Of a DNA stretch of 64,000 nucleotides, positions 36,125 through 45,778 are shown in pieces. The translations under genes were made by a program, and so were the position numbers. Position 1 is the stretch's first letter, and the number at the start of each line of letters is the position of its first letter. Below the pieces are notes generated by a model that ran no database searches, was not told the origin of the DNA, and was given only the letters and a program-made list of their open reading frames with translations. The stretch is from Acetobacterium wieringae (GTDB taxonomy: Bacteria > Bacillota > Clostridia > Eubacteriales > Eubacteriaceae), in the NCBI RefSeq assembly GCF_001766835.1, contig NZ_LKEU01000013.1:60889-124888 (forward strand). The letters are read 5' to 3'.

Positions 36125-37180
36125 CTATTTTTTGTGGGCTTTTAAGTAGTTGGCGACCCGTTCTTCGGCGTTGGCCTGGATATTGTAGTAATAGAAGGGG
36201 TAGTCGTAGCTGTGGAAGACGCCTCGGCCAAAGGCGGCGCTGCCGGGAGCGTAGGTGTCCACATCGACGGTGCTGCAGATCAGTACGCCTTTTTCCAGGC
36301 TGACCTGTGCATCGGCAAAATTCATTACCTTGACATTGCTGCCGTCGGGATTTTTAGCCACGGTGCCATCGGCATTGATCTGCAGTGAACCGAGGTTGGC
36401 ACTGGCTGGCGCCAGGGTTTCATCGGTCGTCCAGGTAAGGGGGTTGATGACATGAGCGGTGGGCAGCACCACAAAATCGGTGCCTTCAATGGTGGGGGCC
36501 TGGGTATTGTAGGAAATGATCACCCCGGTATCCCCGGAGCCGGTGGCAAACTTAAGGTTGGGATTATCGGCCAGATAGTCGTCGGTGATGGAATAGCCAA
36601 TAATATAGGCTGCCACCATCTGCTTCTGAGCCTCGGGATGGGCCTTCATATAGTTCGACAGCAGATAGATCATCACGTTGGAGCCCTGGGAATGGCTGGC
36701 CAGAATAAAGGGGCGGCCGTTGTTGTAGTGGTCCATGTAATAGTCAAAGGCGGCGGTGGCATCGGTTAAGGTGGTCCCTTTTAAGACATCCTGCTGTTCG
36801 TCGTAGGACATGTTGGCGGTGGCGGATGGATCGAACTGCCGGTAATAGGGGGCATAGATATTGGCCGATGTTTCAAAGGCGGTGGCCTGACGGGCATAAG
36901 CCAGATTGGCATTGGTGATCATGACCGGGTCATCGACGGTGCTGATAATTGGGGCATCGGCATTGGCTCTGGCCCAGGCGGTGGGGTAGAGATAGAAGAC
37001 ATCGACATCCTTGTCAAGGGCGGTGGGTAGGGCAAGCCAGTGGGCGCTGTCACTATAGTCGGTGGGCACAATGCCATCCGACGTTTCGGTCTGGGGAGCT
37101 TTGTCCTGGGCAGCGGTGCAACCGCAAAGAATCAGGGCCAGCAGAGAAACCATCAGGGAAATCCATTTTCTTCTTTTCAT
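36125..37180 (-). CDS. DUF3089-type alpha/beta hydrolase lipoprotein
   Basis: The 351-aa protein starts at the ATG at 37180 with AAGGAG 8 bases upstream; an in-frame ATG 15 bases earlier overlaps that site. A basic N-terminus and hydrophobic stretch end in the lipobox LILCGC, so Cys near residue 22 is probably lipidated. The DVFYLYPTAW segment near 62 and ILASHSQGSN near 160, with the Ser of the nucleophile elbow, fit the DUF3089 hydrolase family. A late His in the C-terminal GVFHSYDYPFYY may complete the triad. Substrate unknown. Confidence 0.85.
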   Translation of the reverse strand: MKRRKWISLMVSLLALILCGCTAAQDKAPQTETSDGIVPTDYSDSAHWLALPTALDKDVDVFYLYPTAWARANADAPIISTVDDPVMITNANLAYARQATAFETSANIYAPYYRQFDPSATANMSYDEQQDVLKGTTLTDATAAFDYYMDHYNNGRPFILASHSQGSNVMIYLLSNYMKAHPEAQKQMVAAYIIGYSITDDYLADNPNLKFATGSGDTGVIISYNTQAPTIEGTDFVVLPTAHVINPLTWTTDETLAPASANLGSLQINADGTVAKNPDGSNVKVMNFADAQVSLEKGVLICSTVDVDTYAPGSAAFGRGVFHSYDYPFYYYNIQANAEERVANYLKAHKK

Positions 37181-37464
37181 GAGGTGCTCCTTCAATAAAA
37201 TTAGGTTATTTGATCTCGGGGCGGGTAAGGCATGAATCGGCTGGTTTAAAGGCCTGCAATTGGGCCTTTATCAGACAGCTCTTGTGATACTTCCAGTATA
37301 ACAGAATCTGCCGGATTGGGACAGTGGCTTTGGGTCTGATTGACAGAAAGAATTAAAAAATACGCCATTTAAAAAGAAATCTACGCCTTTTTGAGAATCG
37401 ACTCTGTGATATGATTAAACCATTAATGGATTCGATGTAAAAAAAATAAAATGGAGAAAAGAAA

Positions 37465-40400
37465 ATGAAGAAGAAATTAGTATACTGGTGTGTCTGCTGG
37501 GCACTGATTTTTCTGGCGGTGCCGCTGTCAGCTACAGCGACGGAACTGCCGGTAGGGGTTGCCTACCGGGGACATATTCAGGACCGGGGGGACTACCCGC
37601 TTGACGGCAGCTGGGTGGACAGTCCCGACCTGATTGGTACGGTGGGTCAGAGCAAGCGGATTGAGGGGTTTGAAATCAAACTCAATGAGGATCTGCCCAT
37701 GGAGATGTCGATCCGCTATAATGTTCATGTTCAGAATAGGGGCTGGCTCTATGACGAGAATGACCCGACGGACTGGCCCCGGGATGGTGCCTATGCCGGA
37801 ACCCGGGGCGAAAGCCTGCGGATTGAAGCGGTTAAAATTGTGCTGACTGACAGCGCCGGAAAACCGGTGCCGGGGTACAGTGTCCAGTATCGGGGCCATG
37901 TTCAGAACCTTGGCGATCAGCCCCAGACGGCCGATAGCTGGCTGGCTGACGGCGCCCAGCTGGGTACCGTGGGGAGCTCCCTGCGGCTGGAAGCGCTGCT
38001 GGTGCGGGTGGTTAAGAATAATGCCGACTTGACGGCTTACAATGCCCTGGTGGCAAAGGTTGCAAGGCTTACCAAAGGGGATTTTACGGCCGAGTCCTGG
38101 GCAGTATTGCAAACGGCCGTGAACGAGCATGCGGTTACGGTCGACTGGACACAAGCAGAGGTGGATGCAGTCGTAGCAATGATCCAGGCGGCTTATGAGG
38201 GGCTTACAAAGAAAACCGGACCGACAGTCTATGACAAAGCGGGTACCTATGGCCCGACTTCCGGCTCCCAGACCATTGATGGCGATGTGAGGATCGCAGC
38301 TGATGGGGTGATCCTGCAGAATCTGACCATCACCGGGGATATGTTAATCAGTGAGGCCGTCGGAAATGGCACCGTAACCCTGAACAATGTGACGGTGGAT
38401 GGAGACACTCTTGTTCGGGGCGGCGGGGACAACAGTATTCATATTAATGGCGGCCGTTACAGCCGCATTGTAATGGAGAAAACCGCCAGCGGTGCGGTGC
38501 GGATTGTGGCTACGGGCGTGGATGGTCTGGATGTGATCATTGCTGAAGATGCCAGTGGCGAGACGATTATTTTAGAAGGAGCCTTTGACAGCGTGGAGAT
38601 TAACGCCCCCAACATGACCGTCACCACCCAGGGCAATACCACCACCATCGGTAAGATGACGGTAGGGGAAACCGGTGGCAGCAGCACCGTGACCGTGAAT
38701 CCCGGTACTACGGTCAGTGAACTGGTGCTTGATGGCAAAGCTGCCATCAAAGGCCAGGGCAATGTGGTTAAAGCCGAAGTCAAGGCCGATGGTGCGGTGT
38801 TTGATAAGAAACCGGCCAGCTACACGGTGGCGCCGGGGGTGGTGATTCCGCCGGTGTTTCCGACGCCCAGTGATGGCGGTGGGGGCTATAACCCGCCAGC
38901 ACCGGTGGCCGTGACCGGGGTCAGCCTGAATCAGGCGAGTCTTTCGTTGGGAGTAGCCAGAATGGCACAGCTAAACGCCACGGTGTTACCAAGCAATGCG
39001 GCCAATAAAACAGAAACCTGGACATCCAGTGATGATACCATTGCCACTGTGGATGCCACCGGGAAGGTCACCGGAAAGAAAGAAGGGCAGGCCGCCATCA
39101 CGGTTAAGACCGATGACGGCAACAAAACCGCCAGCTGCACGGTAACCGTGACGACCAGCTTTGAGGTGACTCAAATCGCTGACGGAACCGCTGTGATCAC
39201 CGGGATGAACGGCAGTAGCAAGGTTATCCTTATTCCCGAAACCATTGACGGGGTAACCGTTTCGGGGATCGGTGACCAGGCTTTTTATAATCGCAATATT
39301 ACCAGTATCGAAATTCCCAAAACGGTTAAAACAATCGGTTTACGGGCTTTTTATAATTGCCTTAATCTGACAACGGTGATCTTTGCAGCCGAATCGGGAC
39401 TGGAAACAATTGGCGAGGCTGCTTTCCAGCTTGATCATAATATTAGCAAAGTAACGATTCCCAAAAACGTTAAAGTAATCAGTGATGATGCCTTTTCGGG
39501 TTGCACCCAACTGAATGAAGTGATCTTTGCGGACGATTCAAGCATTGAGACAATTGGCAATTCGGCCTTTGCCAGTATTGGGGCGACGAACCTGACCTTA
39601 CCGGCAAGTCTTAACACCATCGGCGATCGGGCTTTCTCTGGTTGCTCACTGCTTGAAACCATTACGATTTCAAACGGAGTGACCACTATTCCGGTGGAGG
39701 CTTTTGCCGAGTGTCGTGGTTTAACGGCGGTGACGCTGCCATCGGGGCTGACTGCCATCGGAGCGGGAGCCTTTAACAACTGCGACAAGATGATCAATAT
39801 CACTATCCCAAAAGGGGTCAATTCGATTGGGGATGCTGCCTTTGGTTATGATGCGGACAAGGTACCGGCCAGTCGCTGCTATACCTTCCGGGGCGATGTG
39901 CCGACAACGCTGGTAGTCGGGGCCCTACCGATCACGGCGCCGACACCGACGATCCGTTATTATGCGAATTATGGCGGCTATGATAGCTGGACCGGATATA
40001 CTAAGGAACATATTTTAGCAACCCCGACTCAGCTCCCTGTGCAAATAGGGAATTCCTACAGTCCATTCGTTACAGTTAGTTGGAACACTGTCGCTGGCGC
40101 CACAGGTTATGAGGTTTTTTGCAGTGATACGTCGGGGAGCTATCCAGCAACGGCGGATTACACGACATCGGGCATAACGGCAACCATCACCGGTTTGGAC
40201 AGCACCAAAACCTACTATTTTGTTGTCAAAGCCAGGGATGCTGATGGCGAATCACTGTGGTCCAATGAGCAGATGGCGGATATGAGTATGGCGGTTATCA
40301 ACCCGGCGAATATTGATGAAAAAGGCGTGATCACCACCTATACTGGCCCCGGCGGGGCGGTGGTGATTCCGGAGCGGGTCGGCGGGGTACCCATCACCGG

Positions 40401-42318
40401 GATTGGCGATAATGCCTTTAAAGGAAAAAATAATGTGACATCGGTGTCAATTCCCCAAACGGTGACTAGCATTGGGGACGGTGCATTTATGGAGTGTTTC
40501 AACATGACAAGTCTAACTTTTGCGGGAACCTCACAATTGACGGCCATTGGCGACAAAGCCTTTCAGGGCTGTCAAAAATTGGAGAGAGTCAGTCTCCCCG
40601 CTAGTGTTAAGACGATTGGGGCATCTGGATTTATGCAGTGTTTCGCCCTGAAAGATTTAAATTTGGGGAGCGTTGAGACCATTGGGGCAAACGCCTTTTA
40701 TGAATGCACAGGATTGGTTAATTTAACCATTCCCAATTCGCTGACCAGCATTGGAACCCAGGCTTTTTGCTATTGTACAGGTTTAAAGACGGTGGAATTT
40801 TTAGGTGGAAGTAATCTGCAGACCTTACTAGGCGCTTCCTTTTTTCAATGTTCCAGCCTGGAGACGGTAACCTTTGCGGCTGACAATCGGATTGAAGACA
40901 TAAAATATGCAGCTTTTCAGGATTGTAGTAACTTAAAACAAGTGAATTTCTCAGCGGCCATGACACAATTTGGGCATAATGCCTTTAGCGGCTGTCCGGC
41001 CAATCTGGTGCTGCGTTTTGATGGCAATGCCCCATCGGTTGACAGTGCGGCAATCCCCGCCGGGACAACCATTGAGTATTGGGAAGATAAAAGCGGCTTT
41101 ATGAGCGGCGTCTGGCCAGGCTGTAGCTTAAAGCTGCGCAATATCAGTCTGACCCAGACCGATGTGACCATCAATACAGCCAGCTTCAGTTTTGATGCTC
41201 AGACCGGGGCCACGGAGGTGAAACTCCAGAAAAAGGCCCATACGGATAGCGCCTGGATCGATGCAACAACGACTGAAGCGCTTACCGGCGCCTCAACGAC
41301 CGCCACAGCCACCGGACTAACCCCCGGCATCAACTATGATTTTAGGCTGTGGGTCACCGGCGGCGACAACGCCGGGCCGTCAATAGTGGTCAATCTGACC
41401 ACCCTTGTGGCGGTGGAATACATCATCCTGAATAAAACGACCTTGGAGCTGAGTGCAAACGGCAGTGAGACCTTAACGGCGCCGGTGATACCAAGCGATG
41501 CTGCCAATCAGGACATCAATTGGACATCCACCGCATCTGCTGTGGCCACGGTCAATAGTAATGGTCTGGTGACGGCGGTTGCTGCCGGTACAACAACAAT
41601 TACCGCCACCGCCGCCGATGGCGGAGGTGCTTACGCTTCCTGTACGGTAACGGTGCTGCCTTATTCATTCACGGTAACCGACGGAAAGGTGACGATTACC
41701 AAATACCTGGGGAGTGAAACGACTGTTTCTATCCCCGGGACCATTGGTGGAAATCCGGTGGTGGCGATTGGTTATCAGGCATTTAAGTCTAAGGCAAACC
41801 TGACCGAAGTGACCATCCCGGCCAGTGTTACCAGTATTGGCGAAGGGGCCTTTCATATGTGTCAAAAATTAACAACCGTTCATTTTGCCACCGATTCACA
41901 GTTAATCAGCATTGACTTAAATGGTTTTTCCGAATGCCCGCTAACCAGCCTGACGCTGCCGAGTCAGTTGCATATCATCAGTAATTACAGCTTCTATCAT
42001 AACCACTTAAGTGGCAGTCTGACGATTCCGGCGACGGTAACCTATATCGGTGATAATGCCTTTGAAGGAAAAATGGAGGGGACAACCCATCTGTCAAGCC
42101 TGGAAACCCTGACCATTCAGAGCACCGGAGGCGTTAATATTCGGCCGTCAGCTTTTAAATTCCAGCCTCTGACCACCATTAATTTGCCAGCTGGGGTGTC
42201 GATCGATGGGGATCCCTCAACCATGGGAACCAATGGCACCGGCTTTCTGGAAGCATATCTAGCTGGCGGTGCTGGCATCTATCAGTATGATTCAGGATCA
42301 GCGGCTTGGTCTAAATAG
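37465..42318 (+). CDS. Giant secreted surface protein: ChW, Ig-like and BspA-type LRR modules
   Basis: The 1617-aa protein has a signal peptide (about 1-26). Three divergent ChW repeats follow (about 28-190, VQNRGW and VQNLGD forms), then a FIVAR-like helical module (about 195-255) and a Val/Thr/Gly-rich beta stretch (about 260-460). A Big_2 Ig-like domain (VTGVSLNQASLSL, near 483), BspA-type LRR_5 repeats (near 560-810), a fibronectin III-like domain (near 850-930), more LRR_5 (940-1200), further Ig-like domains (1220-1400) and a last LRR_5 block complete it. No LPxTG or cell-wall anchor is visible. Likely adhesion or substrate binding. Confidence 0.75.
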   Translation: MKKKLVYWCVCWALIFLAVPLSATATELPVGVAYRGHIQDRGDYPLDGSWVDSPDLIGTVGQSKRIEGFEIKLNEDLPMEMSIRYNVHVQNRGWLYDENDPTDWPRDGAYAGTRGESLRIEAVKIVLTDSAGKPVPGYSVQYRGHVQNLGDQPQTADSWLADGAQLGTVGSSLRLEALLVRVVKNNADLTAYNALVAKVARLTKGDFTAESWAVLQTAVNEHAVTVDWTQAEVDAVVAMIQAAYEGLTKKTGPTVYDKAGTYGPTSGSQTIDGDVRIAADGVILQNLTITGDMLISEAVGNGTVTLNNVTVDGDTLVRGGGDNSIHINGGRYSRIVMEKTASGAVRIVATGVDGLDVIIAEDASGETIILEGAFDSVEINAPNMTVTTQGNTTTIGKMTVGETGGSSTVTVNPGTTVSELVLDGKAAIKGQGNVVKAEVKADGAVFDKKPASYTVAPGVVIPPVFPTPSDGGGGYNPPAPVAVTGVSLNQASLSLGVARMAQLNATVLPSNAANKTETWTSSDDTIATVDATGKVTGKKEGQAAITVKTDDGNKTASCTVTVTTSFEVTQIADGTAVITGMNGSSKVILIPETIDGVTVSGIGDQAFYNRNITSIEIPKTVKTIGLRAFYNCLNLTTVIFAAESGLETIGEAAFQLDHNISKVTIPKNVKVISDDAFSGCTQLNEVIFADDSSIETIGNSAFASIGATNLTLPASLNTIGDRAFSGCSLLETITISNGVTTIPVEAFAECRGLTAVTLPSGLTAIGAGAFNNCDKMINITIPKGVNSIGDAAFGYDADKVPASRCYTFRGDVPTTLVVGALPITAPTPTIRYYANYGGYDSWTGYTKEHILATPTQLPVQIGNSYSPFVTVSWNTVAGATGYEVFCSDTSGSYPATADYTTSGITATITGLDSTKTYYFVVKARDADGESLWSNEQMADMSMAVINPANIDEKGVITTYTGPGGAVVIPERVGGVPITGIGDNAFKGKNNVTSVSIPQTVTSIGDGAFMECFNMTSLTFAGTSQLTAIGDKAFQGCQKLERVSLPASVKTIGASGFMQCFALKDLNLGSVETIGANAFYECTGLVNLTIPNSLTSIGTQAFCYCTGLKTVEFLGGSNLQTLLGASFFQCSSLETVTFAADNRIEDIKYAAFQDCSNLKQVNFSAAMTQFGHNAFSGCPANLVLRFDGNAPSVDSAAIPAGTTIEYWEDKSGFMSGVWPGCSLKLRNISLTQTDVTINTASFSFDAQTGATEVKLQKKAHTDSAWIDATTTEALTGASTTATATGLTPGINYDFRLWVTGGDNAGPSIVVNLTTLVAVEYIILNKTTLELSANGSETLTAPVIPSDAANQDINWTSTASAVATVNSNGLVTAVAAGTTTITATAADGGGAYASCTVTVLPYSFTVTDGKVTITKYLGSETTVSIPGTIGGNPVVAIGYQAFKSKANLTEVTIPASVTSIGEGAFHMCQKLTTVHFATDSQLISIDLNGFSECPLTSLTLPSQLHIISNYSFYHNHLSGSLTIPATVTYIGDNAFEGKMEGTTHLSSLETLTIQSTGGVNIRPSAFKFQPLTTINLPAGVSIDGDPSTMGTNGTGFLEAYLAGGAGIYQYDSGSAAWSK

Positions 42319-42333
42319 TATTCTCCTAAAAAA

Positions 42334-42396
42334 TTCCCCCGCCCCAGCTATTGCCGGGACGGGGGAGAATGGCGGCCTTTTGGCCGCTATTTTTGG
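42334..42396 (+). terminator. Tandem hairpins after the giant surface protein gene
   Basis: ATTCCCCC...GGGGGAGAAT is followed by GCGGCC-TTTT-GGCCGC and ATTTTT. The second hairpin is the better terminator. Confidence 0.65.
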
Positions 42397-42434
42397 GCGG
42401 ATTTTTGGTTAAACGAAAACCGGGCGGGCTCTGT

Positions 42435-43072
42435 TTAAATCAGGGTCTCCACCTCCACCAGCAGATCGGTGCGGCTGTAGGGGATGAGCAGCTCGACCCG
42501 GCCAAGGGCGCCGGGGCCGACCTCGTAGGGGTTAAAGAAGACACAGACCCCGGTGGCAGTGAGGTAGTAGGGGGAGTTGGCCCCCAGCTTGCCGGCAATG
42601 GCGGTGAGGTCAATGTCGCTATAGTTGGGGTCGGTATTTTTGAGCTGCTGGAATTCGGCGGTCAGTTTGGTGCTGATCTGGCTATCGGGGATTGCCAGCA
42701 GATCCCCCAGCAGCAGTTCATCGCCGGTTCTGGTGCCAAAGATGTGGGCGGTGAGCTCGCTGTTGCCATGGGCGCCGCCGTTATAGCGGTACTGTTCCTG
42801 GGTCACTGAGATGATATTGTTGTTATTGTAGGTTATTGCTGCGGTGACGTTGTTTTCGTATTTTCCGACCGCAGCGACTGGCCCGAGGTGCCACTGGTCT
42901 GGCCAGCGCTTTTCCAGTCCTGCCAGCCGATATTCTGGACATGGGTGCGATAGTTGGCAGTGGGCAGCACCGTTTCGGTGCCGATGGTTTCAGCCAGAAT
43001 GCTCTGGGGCAGTGTCAGCACCATCAGGATTGTCACCAACATGACCGCAAGCCGGTACAATTTGTTTTTCAT
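42435..43072 (-). pseudogene. Broken secreted gene: ChW repeat joined out of frame to an RsiV/DUF3298-like domain
   Basis: The 5' part (ATG at 43072) encodes a signal peptide and the first two thirds of a ChW repeat (YRTHVQNIGW), then stops near 42833. A second frame resumes at once with GKYENNVTAAITYNN and runs to 42435 through EQYRYNGGAHG, the pattern of DUF3298/RsiV-type extracellular domains. The ChW repeat stops right after GQSLR, where others continue LEAIQI. A deletion at about 42873 that also shifted the frame explains this. The intact gene would have been a small secreted ChW protein. Confidence 0.75.
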
Positions 43073-43136
43073 TTTGTTAACCTCGCTTTCATCGGTTTGT
43101 CTTGATACCGGTTTGGTGATTCGGGCGATTAATAAT

Positions 43137-43154
43137 GACCACGGGTCAGACTCT
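43137..43154 (+). repeat. Diverged copy of the 19-nt nested unit
   Basis: GACCACGGGTCAGACTCT matches the unit with a few changes. Its flanks, CGGGCGATTAATAAT and CGCCCAGATGAAC, look like two halves of a degenerate family-C palindrome. Confidence 0.45.
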
Positions 43155-43184
43155 CGCCCAGATGAACTTCAAAAAACTAATCCA

Positions 43185-43320
43185 GTACCGACAATTGTTA
43201 CATCATGTTGTGACCTAGGGGTCAGACCCTATGCATCGGAGCGGACACGGCGTAACCTGTCCGATTCCGTAGCGAACAACAGATTAACAAGGGTCTGACC
43301 CCTTGGTCATTGGTCGGTAC
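43185..43320 (-). repeat. Repeat family A, copy 7 (two nested 19-nt inserts)
   Basis: The 136-bp reverse copy runs from GTACCGACAATTG to TGGTCGGTAC. GACCTAGGGGTCAGACCCT is inserted at 43212-43230, the site used in copy 5. The reverse complement of the copy-1 insert is at 43290-43308, the mirror of the site used in copy 1. Without both, the element is 98 bp. The core pairs CGGACA with TGTCCG. Confidence 0.85.
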
Positions 43321-43353
43321 GGTATTGTGCGCCGACCTCAGCCCGGTCAGTGG

Positions 43354-45504
43354 TCAATTGGCTACCTGATAAGGCGGTTGCTCGGCGGAGTCAACACTAA
43401 AGTAGGTGCCCTTGGGGGCGACCTCGATCTGGATCGCTTCGAGGCGGTAGCCGTAGCCGGAGGTACCAGCCATTTCGCCGTTTTTACCCCAGCCCATCCA
43501 GCCGAAGTTCTGGCAATGGACCCGGTAATAGACATCAAACTGGTCGGCGTCGGCGCCGACTAACTGAATTTCAATGGCTTCCAGCCGCAGACCCATGCCG
43601 GAGGTGCCACTGACTTCTTTGTCGTAGTGCCAGGGGGCCCAGCCGATGTTCTGGATATGGGTGCGATAGGCGACGCCCAGGTCGTAGCCGGATTGGACCA
43701 ACTGAATCTGGATCGCTTCGAGGCGCAGACCCATGCCGGAGGTGCCGGAGACTTCGCCGTTTTTGCAGTCATACTGCCAGCCCACGTTCTGAATATGGGT
43801 GCGGTAATAGACATCTACGTCGGAAGTTGCGGCACCTTTTACAGTAATCGTGTAGCTGGTGGTCTGGCCGCCGACGGCAATGGTCAGGGTTTTGGTGCCG
43901 GTGGTGGATGAATCAAAGCCGCTGACATTGGCGGCCGTCACCGTTTCGGTCCGGGTGGAACCATCGCTGTAGCTGCCGGTGACCACCAGACCGGAAAGAT
44001 CCAGGGACTCACCCAGCTGATAGACCAGCTTATTGGCTGGGGTGGTAATGGCAATGCCGGTTAAGGTGACGGCGCTCTGGCCGCCGGTAAAGGCCTTGAT
44101 GCAGACATTGTCGCCATCATTGGCGCCGGTGTCATACCAGTTGCCATTGAGGTCATAGCTGATAAAGCTTTCCCCGGCATTGGCTCTGGCCTGGCTGGTA
44201 TAATTGGAAATGACCGTTTCCATCGGAATCGGCGAACTGGCCTGGGGACTTACGTACTTGATCACCACCGCAAATTTCTGGTTGGCGGACAGTCCCACTG
44301 GGGTATTGAGTTTTACGGTGTAATAGCCATCTTGGGCAAAGGTGACAGTCTGGGTGGCCCGCAACTGACCGCTGCTGGGGTTGCTGGCGGCAACGTCGGT
44401 ATAGATCCGGATTTCGGCAGTGGTATTGGGGCCAGCCGAATAGGTGGAAATGGCGGTCAGGTTTTCACTGGCGGCGGCGGTAAAGATATTGGCTCCCCAG
44501 GCTGACCCGTCGGGGGTGTTGTAGCCCTGGGATGCCGTTCTACCCAGGGGATCATACTGGTAGATGCGGTTGTAATTTGTGGTGGCTTCGGCATTGTTAA
44601 AGGCAGCTAAGGAATTGGTGGCATAGGTGTCGTAGTAGGAGAGATAGAAATAGCCCCCATCACCCCAATCGCTGCCCCAGCTGTTCTTGATGATCCAGGC
44701 GCCGTTTCCCGGCGGTGGGGTGGCAAAATTGCTGCGGTCGTAGTTGTCATCCCAGCCGACCACCAGCACGGCGTGATCGGTACCGGCTGAGCCGTTGTAG
44801 TAGAGGGCTGAGGTGTTCTGGTTAAAGTAACTGGGGTTATCCACAGCGCTGGCGTAAAGGGAGGTAAAGACAGCGCCGCCATCCATCAGCGCCTGCTTTA
44901 AAGCGGTAGCTGATTTGGGCAGAAACTCAGCCTGCTGAATGTGATAAATGGGAGCCAGACCGGTTTTTTGGCCGGTGGGGTAGGGGTCGCTGCTTTCACT
45001 GACGGGACCGTTCCAGCGGGCCATGTAGGCCAGCGACATGCTGGCGTTGCCACCGCTTTCGGGGCCGTTGTCAAAGCCGTGATTCCAGCGGATGTTATTT
45101 TCGGACAGATCGGCGGTGACAGATGGTCGCAGTGTCGATTCCAGCGAACCGAGGCTGGCAAAGGTCCAACAGACCCCCAGGTTACCCTGATGCTTGACAG
45201 GGGTGAGGCGGCCGGTTAAGCGCAGATCATAGCTGGCCGGGAAGCTGGCGGTGTCGATGCTGTCGGTTGCCACCGTCTCGACCCGGGCCAGTGGTTCGGG
45301 AATATAGCCAAGTCCATAACCAGCGGCGGTGGCAGTGGTTAGTGACCCGGCCTCCAGATCAGACAGATACTGAACAAATTCGGGATTTTGCGGAGCTTTG
45401 GTGAGGGTGGGGGGATCATCCGCCCAGACACCGGGCGAGACGATCAGAAAACTGGCCAGACCAAGGAGAAGCACCGCCAAAGCGTGTTTTACTCGTTTTT
45501 TCAT
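43354..45504 (-). CDS. Secreted papain-like cysteine protease with C-terminal ChW repeats
   Basis: The 716-aa protein starts at the ATG at 45504, with AAAGGATG 7 bases upstream. A signal peptide (about 1-28) precedes a C1A peptidase domain (about 65-300): Cys in GNLGVCWTFA near 111, His in GTDHAVLVVGWDD near 238 and Asn in IIKNSWGSDWG near 266. A lectin-like domain of the type found after such peptidases (about 300-450), a Big_3-like Ig domain (near 460-540) and three ChW repeats (about 555-695, GLRLEAIQIQL) follow. It is an exported protease probably held at the cell surface by ChW repeats. Confidence 0.88.
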   Translation of the reverse strand: MKKRVKHALAVLLLGLASFLIVSPGVWADDPPTLTKAPQNPEFVQYLSDLEAGSLTTATAAGYGLGYIPEPLARVETVATDSIDTASFPASYDLRLTGRLTPVKHQGNLGVCWTFASLGSLESTLRPSVTADLSENNIRWNHGFDNGPESGGNASMSLAYMARWNGPVSESSDPYPTGQKTGLAPIYHIQQAEFLPKSATALKQALMDGGAVFTSLYASAVDNPSYFNQNTSALYYNGSAGTDHAVLVVGWDDNYDRSNFATPPPGNGAWIIKNSWGSDWGDGGYFYLSYYDTYATNSLAAFNNAEATTNYNRIYQYDPLGRTASQGYNTPDGSAWGANIFTAAASENLTAISTYSAGPNTTAEIRIYTDVAASNPSSGQLRATQTVTFAQDGYYTVKLNTPVGLSANQKFAVVIKYVSPQASSPIPMETVISNYTSQARANAGESFISYDLNGNWYDTGANDGDNVCIKAFTGGQSAVTLTGIAITTPANKLVYQLGESLDLSGLVVTGSYSDGSTRTETVTAANVSGFDSSTTGTKTLTIAVGGQTTSYTITVKGAATSDVDVYYRTHIQNVGWQYDCKNGEVSGTSGMGLRLEAIQIQLVQSGYDLGVAYRTHIQNIGWAPWHYDKEVSGTSGMGLRLEAIEIQLVGADADQFDVYYRVHCQNFGWMGWGKNGEMAGTSGYGYRLEAIQIEVAPKGTYFSVDSAEQPPYQVAN

Positions 45505-45778
45505 TTTGATCATCCTTTCTTTCAGACATGATCAGGTTGGGTCATGGCAAAACTGCCGCAAGCGTTGCGCCCCGCTTCACAATGACCAAGCGATCAGGTG
45601 TGAATGAATCGGGCATGGCAAAGAACGATTACGTGACGTCTTAATCCGATGGGTGTTACTCATGATATACCACCTTTGGGGACGATTATTCAAAAAGTCA
45701 CTGTTTAAAGCGCCGGGTTTGGGGGTATCAATAAAAACATCCGCTCACTAATCTAAATAATAAAAGGGGGAACTACTG

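Noticed and set aside
45514..45778. A riboswitch in the gap before the lipoprotein gene
   Set aside because: Some inverted segments (GGTCAT/ATGACC) are visible but no known riboswitch core is recognisable.
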